NCBI GenBank assembly: GCA_033439795.1 | Contig: JAUTDP010000009.1 | Span: 1,302,001 to 1,366,000, forward strand | DNA from: Sordaria brevicollis | Taxonomy: Eukaryota; Ascomycota; Sordariomycetes; Sordariales; Sordariaceae | Direction: 5' to 3' | Length of the DNA: 64,000 bases | Shown: piece by piece, positions 37,001-49,014 of the stretch | How positions within the stretch are numbered: position 1 is the stretch's first letter | Layout: every line of letters starts with the position of its first letter | Translations under genes and position numbers: made by a program | The notes under the pieces: model-generated | What the model was told of the DNA's origin: nothing | The model's input: only the letters and a program-made list of their open reading frames with translations | Database searches by the model: none

Positions 37001-38354
37001 TGATCTTTTTATTCTATTCTCCAACTTGCACTCTTCCCATAAACATGATGTTCATCCATTGGTTCGAAGAAGCTTTTGCAAGATCCATGGTTCCCTAAAA
37101 CCCCTGGCTTACTGTCATTGGTTGCACATCATTGGTGTTTGGTACAGCGTAGTGTACATCACCACCATACACACCTACTCTGGTACATGAGACAAGGGAA
37201 CTTTGGTACAGACAGGTTGCAAATACCACGTTGATCATTCGATGATCCGGGATGCATTGGCCGAACACTGGCATCTCCTGGGCAACAAAAGCGAAGATGT
37301 AGGTAGTAATGTACCTTGTATAGTGGTGAGATGGGGGGGCTCGAGGGGTCGTTCGCAAAAGCTTCGACGTCGCATTGTAACAATCTCCAGGGAAAGGGTA
37401 GAGCTCATTTCTGTATTTAGAAACAAAGCTTAGACTGACCTCGCTACATGATACGCTGAACTATCTACATAGCAGCACAGTATTTGCTCAACAGACTTAT
37501 TATTCAGGTTAGAATGAACTGATTGAAACACATTCTTTTGAAGCACATAGAACATTATAGCACATTGCATTACCAAGCGCGAACCATATTGTTTCTGACC
37601 CGGGCTCATTGCAGCGGTTAGAAAGAGGTAGCGAATGCAATATATACAAACTCGCAACCACTCCCTCTACGCGAACGGTCAGGTCTCGTCGCTAACCCGA
37701 ATCCAACCAAACAAGAAGCTCGGGAGACTACGGCCGAGCCGTGTCTGTGTTCCTGGCAGACTTCTCGATATTGACCCCAAAAATAACAACCAACTTTTTT
37801 TTTGTTTTTTCTGAACCCCGCGATTGATCCCATGAATTGCGCCCTGCGAGCCAGTTTCGGTCGGACTCGTGAAGCTTCCCGTTGCGGATGTCATGTTCCG
37901 ACGCGCAAAGCGTAAGGAGCGCGTCGGTGTGTACCAGGAAGATTCAATCGGGCTCGAGGTCAAGCCAAAACACCATGATCAGCGATCACGAACAGGAGAT
38001 GAGTGATACGAAAAAAAAAAGGCTCAATTCACAAAAAGTCTGAACAGCTCAAGAAATGGACGGCCTCGGCAACTCGACCCATTCCTCTCCGAGGAGAGGA
38101 ATGAGACCAACAGGCAAAACGTCCCAAGTTATAATACATACATACAACAAAAGTAGGTTAGGTGAACTATGCTTCGCTCGCACGCGCTCGCACGCACTCT
38201 TTCTCTCTCGCTTCTGTCCTGTGATCCAGAAGAAAATAATCGCGACACTGTGTAATCGCTTTGCTAACGACACCCCAAAGAAAACTCTAGGTTCGTTTAT
38301 TTCGTCTCAACATCATTCGTTTCAATCCGTCATAACCCTTCGAAAGGCAGACAT
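34051..38354. other. Gene-poor intergenic region
   Basis: 4.3 kb between the DUF4360 start and the 3' end of the methylcitrate synthase gene. Open frames such as 35134-35553 (plus, 139 codons) show no domain, signal peptide or flanking splice structure, and their length is within chance expectation. The right end should contain the synthase 3' UTR. Nothing else is supported. Confidence 0.4.
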
Positions 38355-39963
38355 TTACTGTCCCTCAACCTGCTTGAGGATTCCCTCGAGGTTGATGGAC
38401 TTGGGGCGCTCGATCGGCAGACCCAGGGCTCTATCCCAGATGAGCTGCGCGAGCGGGCCCAGACCACGCGAGACACCGAAGGTGGCGGTGTAGTAGAGGG
38501 TCTCGTGGAAGCCGTAGTGGTGGAACAGGACGCCCGAGGACGAGTCCACGTTGGGGTACGGGTTCTTGGTCTTGCCGTGCTGCTTGAGGACCTCAGGGGC
38601 AATCTGGCTGTTCTTGAGCACGAGCTGGAAGACGGGGTCGGCCGCGATCTTAGGGCGGGAGGCCGCGTAGTCCATGAGAGCCTCGAAGCGGGGGTCGGGC
38701 TTGCGGAGAACGGCGTGGCCGTAGCCGGGCACGACACGGCCGGAGTTGAGGGTGTTCCAGAGGTAGTTGCGCACGTCCTCCTCAGTGTAGGAAGAGGGAA
38801 TGGCCTCCTTCATCTGGAGGATCCAGCGAAGCACCTCCTGGGCGGCAAGGCCGTGGAGAGGGCCAGCAAGGCCCTGGAGACCGGCACTGTAGGCGAGGAA
38901 GGGGTCGCTGAGAGCACTGCCGACCAAGTGGGTGGTATGCGCAGAGACGTTGCCGCCCTCGTGGTCACCGTGGAGGGCAAGGTACAGCCTCAGGAGATCC
39001 TGGAAGTTCTCGTTCTCCTTGCCAGGCTTGCCCAGCATGGCAGCGAAGTTGTAGGCCCAATCCTGCTCAAGGTCGACCTCAGCGGGGAGAGCACCGCCGC
39101 CCTTGTACGAGTTCTGGTAGATCTTGGCGGCGATAGTAGGGAGCTTGGCGAGCAGGGAAATGCAGTCGTCAAAAGTAGGCTCCCAGTAGTCAGCCTTGTT
39201 CAGGCCGTTCTCGTAGGCCTTGGCGAACTTGGAGGTATGGTTGAGAGCCGAGACGGCAATGGCGAACTGGGTCATGGGATGGAGGTCCTTGGGGAAGTTG
39301 TCGAGGAGCTTGTTGACGAAATCGGGCAGGGCAGCCTGCTCGGCGAGCTCGCGGGAGAACTGGCGGATCTGGTTGGTGGAGGGGACTTTGCCGGTCAGGA
39401 GAAGCCAGAACATGGCCTCGGGAAGCATCTCGGTGCCATTCTTGCCTTTGGGAAGCTCCTTCTGGCAGTCCTTGATGGTGCGGCCGTGGAAGCGAATGCC
39501 CTCATTGGCATCGAGCACGGAACCCTCCCAGATCATGGCCTTGAGGCCGCGCATGCCACCAATTGTGTTCTCGACCTTGACCTCGCCCAACACCTTGTTT
39601 CCATGGGCCTTGACCTTCTTGAAGAGCTCGCGCTTTTCGGGAATGGCCTCCTTGAGGACCGTCTTGAGATCGGGCTCGGCGGTAGCGTAGCCTCGTCGCG
39701 AAACACGGGCATGGTTCTGCAGATTTCGAGCATGTTAGCAAGGTTGTCCTGTGCTGTCAAACGCCAGAGTGGAAATTTGGATTTCGTCCCAAGACGGGAA
39801 ATGGGGAATGGGGGAAAAGCTGGGGAAACGCAGGGACACGCAGGGACGGGAGATGCGCGAGAGAACGGAGAAAGCTGCGATGACCTGACTCGCGTCTCGC
39901 ATAGGCACTTACACGGAGGGCTCCACCAAAGGCCCGGGATCCAGTTCTAAGGTTCATGGCCAT
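38355..39963 (-). CDS. mcsA: 2-methylcitrate synthase, mitochondrial (citrate synthase family)
   Basis: Condenses propionyl-CoA with oxaloacetate to 2-methylcitrate in the mitochondrial methylcitrate cycle, and usually has some citrate synthase activity. Exons: 39963-39913 and 39716-38355, giving 470 residues. The intron restores the presequence end RVSRRGYATAEPDLK. Catalytic residues sit in SAHTTHLVG (His), VVPGYGHAVLRK (His) and PNVDSSSGVLFHHYG (Asp). The N-terminal block TAEPDLKTVLKEAIPEKRELFKK and VENTIGGMRGLKAMIWEGSVLD match my memory of fungal McsA better than the canonical mitochondrial citrate synthase. The divergent 2-methylisocitrate lyase gene supports this. Plain citrate synthase is the alternative. 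Confidence 0.88.
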
Positions 39964-41859
39964 TTTGTATGTCTTTTCTCAACCAAAAAAAAAAAAGCTG
40001 AAGGGGTATCGACGCTGAGAATAATCAAACAAAGAAGCGAGAAGTGCCGACTGCTTGATCTACCCTAAATATGATTTACACACCGGTCAGTACAACTTCA
40101 ACCAGGAAGAACACATGTGCAACAACACCACGGCCCTCCAATGCCGCTTCTCCCACCGCCCCATGTTTCCTTAGGCCGAGGAATCTTGGTGGAGTGGGGT
40201 CTCTGTTGGACTTGCCCCGTAAGCCGAGCGTTGACAGTGGGCACTGGCGCCGCTGAACGCCTGGGGAAATGGGGACAAACGGGCGTGCTGGAGACACCCG
40301 CACAGCTGTCAAATGACAAGAGCGGGGTTGGGAATGGAGGCAGATATCGGGGCAATAGCGGGAGAATCGCTGGGCATTTCTGGGGAAGTGGAAAGGAGGA
40401 CTCGGGAGGACTCCATCTCGTACCTACCTAAGTGGAAGGCTTAAGATTTTTTTGACAGTCTGGGGAAAGTGGAAAAGCAACTGACTCGTTTTCTTCTGTT
40501 AGGTGTCGTCGTCGATAGGTAGAGGTATCGTCGGCTCTTATAAACAAGAAAAAGACTGATGGGCTTCACAAACAATCACCCCGAGCAATCTCCAGGAACC
40601 TCGTCGCCTTTTGTCTTTTTTTCTCCCAACCACAGGCCCTTGGCGGCTTCCCGCGGTCATTTGGCTTGTGACGACGTTGCATCGTCTTGTCTCGTTTGGT
40701 CCAACCCCACGCCAATCCCGTCCAGTTTTCCAGTCTCACAACCGAGGAAAGCCGTCTCGGCAGCGTCCGCGGCGGCCACGGCCAGCTTCCTCAAAGGGCC
40801 TAGACGATGGCTTCACTAACAGAGTCTCGCTGTGACTGTCACGGCGGCCTGTTAGCCTCCTCTGAGCTCCTCTGAGCTCCTTTTCTCCAGGCCATGCCCC
40901 TCCCTCCCCCTCATGGGGTCGCATTGCCCCCTGAACAGGCCGATCTGGGGAGACGCGGGGAAGCGTGACAGGAGCCATTGTCCAATGACAAAGGGGATAA
41001 TCTTCCTCGGCTGTCGCCACTTGGGTTGCATTTGTCTGACGGCGTTTGGCAGTGGCCGTGTCGGTGGCCGGAGGAACGGACGTTGCAGCGAGAGAGTGTG
41101 AGGCCGATAGCTATGCCGAGATGGACCTCACGATAGACACGAGTCCTCCTTTTTTATGGACCTCGTCGACGCTCCTCCAACCTCTATGGGGCGGGGAGAT
41201 GGAGAGAATGGAGTATCATGGAGATTGGAGAGGCGTGCACTGCCCGCGTTGGGCATAACGTTGGTCAAAACACCGAGACTTGGCGCCCAGTCACAGATTA
41301 TGACCCCAGCTCAAGCACAGGTCGTTCACGTCACAAGATGTCTGAAGAATGGAGTCGGCGCCGTCGGCGGAACCGTCGGGGAAGCGGTAGGTCATCAGCA
41401 GTTGTGACAGGGGGCGATATCGCATCAAAAACACAGGCAAGTGAACAAATTGCCAGACTCTCCATTCTGGTATCCTCCTGGTCTTGTCTTGTCTACGTAA
41501 TACAGGGGAGAGCAGATTAGCTTAATAATTGTTTGGCTTGCTGTCAATCTGTGGTTTCTCCAACTTGGACAAATCTTCGATTTCAATAGTTTTGAGATCT
41601 TCTCTTTCTTTTCTCCAATTCCCACCTTTCAAAAACTTACACCTACATTTCCATCCTCCCCCACATTCAGGAACCGCTAACTGCCCCGCGGCAATCCCAC
41701 TGATTCCAACGCACCTCATCCCGGACACCAAACATACAGCTGCACTTCTAGAGAGTCCAGCTTCTGTTTCGAGTCCACTGCACACGCGGAAGCAACTGCA
41801 AGTACACGAGTCAGTTACCGATTTCACAAGCCAGCACGCTCTGAAAAGCTACCTCTACA
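39964..41859. promoter_or_regulatory. Divergent promoter region of the methylcitrate-cycle pair
   Basis: 1.9 kb shared by 2-methylcitrate synthase (leftward) and 2-methylisocitrate lyase (rightward). An A-rich run (39984-39997) precedes the synthase start. A pyrimidine-rich leader (about 41575-41670) precedes the lyase. No other gene was recognised. Co-induction by propionate or propionyl-CoA-yielding amino acids is likely from the pathway, but no named operator was identified. Confidence 0.5.
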
Positions 41860-43710
41860 ATGCTTCGCAGGGCAATCCCCAGAGTCTCCCGGCGAACCAT
41901 CCCGGCGCAGACTTCATCCTCCATCTCTGGCATTTGCGCCCGCTCCGCGAGAACCACCACCACCCCCGCGCACGCCGCTCGTCTTCTTTCGACTTCAGTT
42001 GCCAGAATGTCCGCTCCTCTGGCTCCTGTCGAGCCACCCTTTTCCTCGACCCTCCCCGCCGAGTCCTTCCAGCTTCTGCCTGAGGAGCAGAAAGCCGGCG
42101 CTGCTGAGGATGCCCTCCTCGAACAACAGATCAAGGAAGTTGAGGCCTGGTGGGCGTCGCCTCGCTTCAAGGGCATCAAGCGTGACTGGTCTGCCGCCGA
42201 TGTTGTGAGCAAGCGCGGCTCGCTCCAGCAGACCTACCCTTCGTCCATCATGGCCCGCAAGCTCTGGAACTTGGTGCAGGAGCGCTACGCCCAGGGCAAG
42301 CCCATCCACACTTTGGGTGCCATCGATCCCATTCAGATGACCCAGCAGGCGCCTCACCAAGAGGTTCTCTACATCTCCGGCTGGGCCTGCTCCTCGCTTC
42401 TCACCACTACCAACGAGGTCTCGCCTGACTTCGGCGATTACCCCTACAACACCGTCCCCAACCAGGTCCAGCGTCTTCACAAGGCTCAGAGCATGCATGA
42501 CCGCAAGCAATGGCACCTGCGCAGCAAGATGACCCCTGAGGAGCGGGCCAAGACCCCCTATACCGACTACTTCCGTCCCATCATTGCCGATGGTGACACC
42601 GGCCACGGCGGTTTGACTGCCGTCATGAAGCTGGCCAAGCTGTTCGCCGAGAACGGCGCCGCCGGCGTGCACTTTGAGGATCAGATGCACGGCGGCAAGA
42701 AGTGCGGTCATCTTGCCGGCAAGGTTCTCGTCCCCACCGGCGAGCACATCAACCGTCTCAAGGCCGCACGCTTCCAGTGGGACGTCATGGGCACCGAGAA
42801 CCTCGTGATCGCCCGCACGGACTCTGAGAGTGGCAAGCTTCTCTCCTCGTCCATCGACGCCCGCGATCACGAGTTTATCCTCGGCGTTTCCGACCCGTCC
42901 ATCACCTCGCTCGCCGAGACGCTGGCCGACATGGAGGCCCGCGGCGCCTCCGGCCCGGAGATCGACGCCTACGAGGCGCAGTGGGTCAAGAACACCAAGC
43001 TGGTCACCTTCGACGAGGCCGCGCTCGCCCACTTTGAGAAGCACAACGTCCGCCAGGATCTCTTTGGCACCTACAAGGCCACCATCGCTCAGAACCCCAA
43101 CATGGGCATCACGGCCCGCCGCGCCCTCGCCAACTCCATCACCCCTGAGCACCCCGTGTACTGGGACTGGGACGTCCCGCGCACGCGCGAAGGGTTTTAC
43201 CACTTCAAGAACGGTATGGCGGCCGCCACCAAGCGCGCCCTCGCCTTTGGTCCCTATGCCGACCTCCTCTGGGTCGAAACCGGCGACCCTTCCGTGGCCG
43301 TAGCCACCGAGCTCGGCCGTGCCGTGCGCGAGCAGTTCCCTGGCAAGGGTCTCGTCTACAACCTTTCCCCCTCCTTCAACTGGATGGCGCACGGCTTCAC
43401 GCAAGAAACCCTCAAGTCGTTCATCTGGGACATTGCCAAGGAAGGGTTCACGCTCCAGCTTGTGTCGCTGGCCGGTCTGCACAGCACCGCCACCATCAGC
43501 AGCGAGCTGGCCCGTCGCTTCAAAGACGAGGGCATGCAGGCGTATGTGGAGCTGGTGCAGAAGCGCGAGAAGGAGCTTGGTGTCGATGTGCTTACGCACC
43601 AGAAGTGGAGCGGTGCAAACTATGTCGATGCTATCTTGGGCCACATTCAGAGCGGTAGCTCGGGAAGCAAGAGCATGGGTGAGGGTAACACTGAGAACCA
43701 GTTCTTGTGA
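41860..43710 (+). CDS. mclA: 2-methylisocitrate lyase, mitochondrial (isocitrate lyase family)
   Basis: Cleaves 2-methylisocitrate to pyruvate and succinate, the last step of the methylcitrate cycle. A single exon of 616 residues. Residues 1-50 are basic and Ser/Thr-rich with no acids (MLRRAIPRVSRRTIPAQ...LLSTSVAR), a mitochondrial presequence. The C-terminus (TENQFL) lacks the peroxisomal signal of glyoxylate-cycle isocitrate lyases. The family signature KKCGHLAGKVLVPTGEHINRL lies near residue 280, and DGDTGHGG holds the metal-binding loop. The sequence is about 70 residues longer than glyoxysomal isocitrate lyase. An internal ATG at 42007 (MSAPLAPVEPP) at the end of the presequence could give a shorter cytosolic form. 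The enzyme's specificity is inferred from the presequence and the neighbouring synthase. Confidence 0.87.
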   Translation: MLRRAIPRVSRRTIPAQTSSSISGICARSARTTTTPAHAARLLSTSVARMSAPLAPVEPPFSSTLPAESFQLLPEEQKAGAAEDALLEQQIKEVEAWWASPRFKGIKRDWSAADVVSKRGSLQQTYPSSIMARKLWNLVQERYAQGKPIHTLGAIDPIQMTQQAPHQEVLYISGWACSSLLTTTNEVSPDFGDYPYNTVPNQVQRLHKAQSMHDRKQWHLRSKMTPEERAKTPYTDYFRPIIADGDTGHGGLTAVMKLAKLFAENGAAGVHFEDQMHGGKKCGHLAGKVLVPTGEHINRLKAARFQWDVMGTENLVIARTDSESGKLLSSSIDARDHEFILGVSDPSITSLAETLADMEARGASGPEIDAYEAQWVKNTKLVTFDEAALAHFEKHNVRQDLFGTYKATIAQNPNMGITARRALANSITPEHPVYWDWDVPRTREGFYHFKNGMAAATKRALAFGPYADLLWVETGDPSVAVATELGRAVREQFPGKGLVYNLSPSFNWMAHGFTQETLKSFIWDIAKEGFTLQLVSLAGLHSTATISSELARRFKDEGMQAYVELVQKREKELGVDVLTHQKWSGANYVDAILGHIQSGSSGSKSMGEGNTENQFL

Positions 43711-44266
43711 CGGGTCTGATAGGTGTTTCGGGATACAGTACGTACACGATGGGCCTACTAGCACGCAGGTGACTGTTGATGATGTTGGTCAATGTTGGGG
43801 ACTTTTCTGACTGGCGGGCGGCTATATTTCGGGTTATAACGGGTTGGTTGGCTCAAGGCGAAAGTCTTTGCATGGCATTTCTTGGGGCGTCCTTTTTATA
43901 GTGTTCTTGTTTTTGAGATTTTGGTTATTTGTAGTAGCATGTTCTTCTTGGTTGACGAGGTAGCTCGGCTGCTCTTGGTGTGCGGCTAGATAGTTATATG
44001 AAAGGTTATCCGATGATACAAACATGATTCGAGACAAGTAGCATCTGTGTTGGTACCGTTAGGTACATGATCGACGTTGCATAGGCACTGCATCTCGTTG
44101 CGTATTACCTTAAACCACACACGCGGACCTTACATCGCATGTCAATTGCACATTCGGGTGCCTGCATCAGAAAAGGCACTGCAGCGTCGGTCTCGCATCG
44201 CGCATGTGTAAAGATACCATTGTTGATCATAATTTCTTCTCAAATCTAGGAACCTTCAATAGGTAT
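43711..44266. other. Convergent intergenic region, mclA/SDR
   Basis: About 550 bases between converging 3' ends. AT-rich and T-rich stretches are compatible with 3' UTRs. No gene or RNA was recognised. Confidence 0.5.
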
Positions 44267-45271
44267 CTACTCCAAACTCTCCTTCAGAGCATTATTAACC
44301 GGTGCCTCCGTCGCCGGTCCCTCCGGAGTCACATACGCCCTGGTCATGCCTCCATCAACCACCATATCATGACCATTCACAAAACTCGCCTCGTCGCTCG
44401 CCAAAAACAACACCGCCTGCGCCTGCTCCACCGCCTCGCCAAACCTGCCCGTCGGGAAATGGATCTCCCTCCTGAGCCTCTTGGCCTTATCATCCCCCAA
44501 CCAGTCCTGCAGCAGCGGCGTGTTCAGCGGCGCCGGACACAAGCTGTTGAACCGGTACCCCTCGCGCGCGTGCACCATGGCCAGCTCGCGCGTCATGGCC
44601 AGCACCGCGCCCTTGGACGCCGTGTAGGCCAGCTGCGGGGTTGCGGACCCGACCAAGGCGACGACCGAGGCCGTGTTGATGATGGATCCCTTGGTCTTTT
44701 TGTGTTTGCGCAGCGAGAGGACGGCGTGCTTGCATCCGAACCAGACGCCCTTGACGTTGATGTTGTGCGTCAGGTCCCAGATGGCCTCGGGGGTGGCGAC
44801 GGCATCGTCGTCTTGGGCGTGCATGATTCCCGCGTTGTTGAAGATGATGTCGAGACCGCCCCAGGAGTCGAGGTGGGACACCATGGCTTCGACTTGGGTT
44901 TCTTTGGAGACGTCGCAAACCTGTTTGTAGAATGGGTTAGCATTTTGTCCTAGAAACCTTTGCAGTAGTAGCGAAGAGGAAAGGAAGATAAAGAGTGACG
45001 TACAATGGATTCCACTCGCGATGCGTTGGGTACCAGCTGCTTGACTTTGGCTTCGGCGCGCTTGACGGCTTCGTCGGAGATGTCGGCCATGAGGACGTTG
45101 GCGCCCTCTTTGGCGAAGAGGATGCTGGTCTCTAGGCCAATGCCTCTATTTTCGGATATGAAGGTCAGAATTCGTGTTTTATATCTATAGCTTGGGTTGT
45201 ATGTTGGAGTTGTTGACTTACCCAGCAGCGCCGGTGATGATGGCATTCTTGCCCGCAAGACGTCCAGGCAT
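44267..45271 (-). CDS. Short-chain dehydrogenase/reductase (classical SDR)
   Basis: NAD(P)-dependent oxidoreductase of unknown substrate. Exons in transcript order: 45271-45222, 45145-45004 and 44920-44267, giving 281 residues. The first intron splits the cofactor motif, and splicing restores TGAAGGIG (residues 13-20). NNAG lies in IIFNNAGIMHA, the catalytic Ser in INTASVVAL, and the Tyr/Lys pair in YTASKGAVLAMTREL. Asp in MADISDEAV after the second strand suggests NAD preference. The C-terminus has GHDMVVDGGMTRAYV, the usual end of classical SDRs, plus a short extension. Its nearest neighbour is a divergent glutamine-synthetase-like gene. No cluster context suggests a pathway. Confidence 0.87.
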
Positions 45272-47043
45272 GATGATTGATTTCGTAGGACACTGAAGCT
45301 AAAGCTTGAAAAATGCTTGCGGTTCGTTTTACTGTGTATGTAAACAAGAAGAGAAGCTATCACGAAGGCAGTTGTTTTGAAGAAGGACGAACAGCAGCGG
45401 GGCGGTTGATAGAAAGATAAGGGTCCAAGACAGGCAGGCAGGGGGAGCTTCTGGCGGAGAACAATGACGTTCTGGGATCCTCAGGGAAAGAGCAACTATA
45501 AGAGAACGGGTTCTCGAAAGTAGATAACTTCAAAAATCTTGCCTCTTTGAGTAGGCTACCTTGGCTAGTATTTCTTTCCAGATGATCGTATCCAACATGA
45601 GACAACAAATACGGCAAGCTATCAACAAACGGGAGAAGGCGAGCGGTTGTTGCTGATCCAGAAAAGGATATCCGAGAACGGCGATTGTTATACGCAGGGA
45701 GCAGATACACACACACAGAGCGAGGTGGTGTACGGTACATTGTGTTATCAATGCTTGCTCCACCGCTACCACGGATTCGCAGAATGTCCTTCCTTTCGAG
45801 CCATGGCGGCTGTCAGCTGGTCCGGTGACGTTTGATAAGCATCCCTGGCCTCCTATGCTCACTCGCTGGCGGGTGAGGTTCTGGTTCGACTGGATGGACG
45901 GTACCCCGGAGAGTTCGTTGCTGAATGGTGCCCGTGTTGTTTCTGTTTGTCAAGTCTCAAGCCCAGACAGGGCCGGTTGGCCAACAAGGTAAGCTATGGC
46001 TGTATGGGTGGCCTGCTCAAGAGAATGAGGGGTGATGGGTCTTGGTATGGGGAGCCCCGCTATCGTTAGCTTCATCGTGGAGATGATGTGGACTCGGTGG
46101 ATGGAATCATGGGCCTTCCTGTCGTCATGGTTCAGTTTCACAAACTGTCTGTGGTCGTGATGGCATCTCGGGCGAATCTGTCTATAACGCCCGCCTATGT
46201 CGGCTTTGGTCGCATTGATCCCTTCGAGACACCAGCAATGCAAGACAATAGAGTCGGTCTGTTTCAAGACACCAGCGGGCTTGATCAGCTGCTCAAAGCG
46301 GGGTTGCCAGTGTTCGCCGATGACGGAGCTTGTCTTAGAGTGATGGCCGTTGTGTCACGGTGAGCTTATCGTCCAGTGCGGGCGGTGCCACGGGGAGATC
46401 ATCGAGAGCATGTTGGATCTTATATGAAATGAGAATAATTCATACAGTCTGCTGCGAGGCTTTCCGCTCGAAACCGAGAATCACATGAGATGGGATATTC
46501 TTGCTGGTATTTGGACCTCAGCTTGAAGTCTCGGTGACCCCCAAGCGCACAGTTCATAGAGCACTGTTCCCCCAAGTGGAAGTCGAAAATGCCAAGGTAT
46601 AACCCTGATGAATAAGCTTTCGAAGCAGGATCGGTGACGTAGCCTCTCTCATTCCATAAATCTGATTGGCTACTTTGCGTGTTGTCCCTTCCCGATAAGC
46701 TTATCGTACCTCCAGCGCGTACTGTGCTACTACCTGCCTGGTTGCAGCTCAGGAACCACTGCAGGGCCCCTCGAAGTGATCGTCATCATCCCATCCGCTG
46801 TTTCGTCTGTTCCTTTCGCGTTGAGATCTTTCTTCCGTCCGACCCCAAAACAAACCTACAGACAAATCATAGTATATTGTCTTCCTATAACAACGTCAAA
46901 GTCTCTTCCCTTCAGCACCACAGGTGTCCTCCTCCAGTCCCTGGATATTTACAACGCTTGATCGCCGCTTTCGAGTCCCGAACACCCCATTGCTCTTCAC
47001 CGTATATACTCCCTTCAAATATCGCAAAGCGCCGACACCCAAG
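45272..47043. promoter_or_regulatory. Divergent region, SDR/glutamine-synthetase-like
   Basis: 1.8 kb between two divergent starts. No extra gene was recognised. Open frames such as 46088-46363 have no domain. The last 150 bases before the plus-strand gene are pyrimidine-rich, like a 5' leader. Confidence 0.4.
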
Positions 47044-48705
47044 ATGGCTCCGAACGGTAACGACACCAAAGAAATAACGGCGGCACAGCTCCCCGACCTC
47101 CTTGCCAACGACAATTCGGTCAAGCTCGCCGGTATCGACGTCGACGGCCAACTGCGCGGCAAGCTTGTCTCCAAGAAGAAGTTCCTCTCCATCGCCGAGT
47201 CGGGTTTCGGCTTTTGCTCAGTCATCTTTGGGTGGGATATGCACGATCAGACATACATCAAGGAGCTTAAGGTCAGCAACAAGGAGAACGGATACAGGGA
47301 CATCATTGCGATTCCAGATCTGAACAGCTTCCGGCGCATCCCTTGGGAGAACAATGTTCCCTTCTTCTTGGTCAGCTTCCATGATCCTGATACCATGGAG
47401 CCCGTGTCGGCTTGCCCGCGTGGTCTGCTGAGAAAACAGTTGGCGAAGCTGGGTGAGAAGGGATCCGGGGCTATGGCTGGAGGTGAGTTGCTTCTCTCAG
47501 AAACCGAACCATAGTCACGGAAACATGTTCTAACGATGAATGCGACACAGCCGAGTACGAATTCTTCCAGTTCCGAGCGCCAGTAGAAAGCGCTACCGAT
47601 TCGACGGCGTCATATCTGAAGGAGAACCCTCCTCACGCACTACCATCCCTGACAGAGGGCATGTTTGGCTACAGCTTGACACGACCGGTCCACAACAAGG
47701 ATTACTTCTACGACATTTTCAACACATGCGAGGAGTTCCAGTGCAACATCGAGGGCTGGCATACCGAGAGTGGACCGGGTGTATTTGAGGCTGCGCTCGA
47801 GTTCGGAGAAGTTAAGCAGATGGCCGATCGTGCGAGCTTGTTCAAGTACGTCTCTTCACCCATTTGTTGCTCCCTCGCGCACTCCCGCTAACATTTGTCT
47901 CCCAGATACGTCGTCAAGTCTGTCGCCACCAAATACGGAATCACCCCTTGCTTTATGGCCAAGCCCAAGCAAGGCCTCCCAGGAAACAGCGGACATATGC
48001 ACGTCTCGATCGTCGACAAAGATGGCAAGAACCTTTTGGCCCGTGAAGAAGCCGATCCCGACGCTCCATATCCCGATGTGGCCTATCTTTCCGACCTAGG
48101 CAGGCACTTCCTTGCTGGCATCCTGGAGGGTCTACCAGATGTCATGCCCATGGTTGCCCCCACCATCAACAGCTACAAGCGGCTCGTCGAGAACTTCTGG
48201 GCACCTGTAACCGTGTCCTGGGGTCTAGAGCACCGCGCCGCTTCTATCAGACTTATCGGTCCTCCGGGCTCCAAGGCTGGTGCGACCCGTTTCGAGGTTC
48301 GCGTGCCCGGTGCTGACGCCAATCCGTTCTACGTCTTGTCTGCCGTGCTTGCACTGGGCTGGCGCGGCGTCGAGAAGAAGCTTGAGATCCCTTGCCCACC
48401 CCTAGGCAAGGGAGAGGATGTTGGTGGTGAGACAGATGCGGGCGAAAGGCTGGCCAAGAGTCTGAAGGAAGCCACAGAGCGGTTTATGAGAAAGGAGAGC
48501 ATTGCGAGAGAAGTGTTTGGAGATGATTTCGTGGACCATTATGGAGGCACGAGAGAGCATGAGATTCGCCTCTGGGATGAGGCTGTCACGGACTGGTAAG
48601 TTACTGCAACCCTTTCCTATCGCTGCTTTTACTAGCTATACTTGGAAGGCAAGATGCTAACCCGTTCAAAACAGGGAGATGAAGAGGTACATCGAAACCG
48701 TCTAA
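47044..48705 (+). CDS. Glutamine-synthetase-like enzyme (class I GS / FluG-lengsin type)
   Basis: Exons: 47044-47482, 47551-47845, 47906-48595 and 48675-48705, giving 484 residues. The N-terminal GS beta-Grasp part (VKLAGIDVDGQLRGKLVSKKKF) is followed by the catalytic barrel: IEGWHTESGPGVFEAAL (metal-binding Glu), GNSGHMHVSIVDKDG, NSYKRLVENFWAP, and HRAASIRLIGPPGSKAGATRFEVRVPGADANPF (ATP and glutamate site). This is the prokaryote-like class I pattern, not the shorter eukaryotic GS used for ammonium assimilation. A gamma-glutamyl ligase acting on an amine is plausible, but the substrate is not visible. The last exon is ten codons (EMKRYIETV and stop). Without splicing, the frame would end at TAA directly after DW. 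Acceptors follow GCTAAC branch sites. Confidence 0.85.
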
Positions 48706-48990
48706 GTAATCGACGGAACTCTTTCCTTTGTTTCAGTCATGAGTTACGACTATTACTTATTGTTGTGTGCTGGGGTTTCAATACGCTGGAGCATCTTCAA
48801 AATTTGGATATAGCCTTATTCGCATCGTTAAACAGTTCTTTAATGCGATACCCAGTTACTCGTTTGAAATTACCTTAAAGGGTATCTTGAACCCGGAATC
48901 CCTTGAGTTCTGTAGAGGTGTCGAGCATCACCCCTTTGATCCAGAACCGTGAACCTATTTATTCCACGTTGGCTCGTAGGACTTAACGTG

Positions 48991-49014
48991 TCACTCACTC
49001 ACTCACTCACTCAC
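48991..49014. repeat. (TCAC)n microsatellite
   Basis: Six perfect TCAC units in non-coding DNA downstream of the GS-like gene. Confidence 0.85.

Noticed and set aside
38505..39950. 481-codon plus-strand open frame
   Set aside because: It is antisense to the methylcitrate synthase gene. Its translation is a Val/Leu/Gly/Glu-rich shadow of the real coding frame.
41995..43764. 589-codon minus-strand open frame
   Set aside because: It lies antisense to the 2-methylisocitrate lyase gene. GC-rich third-position bias keeps the opposite strand open, and the frame has no domain.
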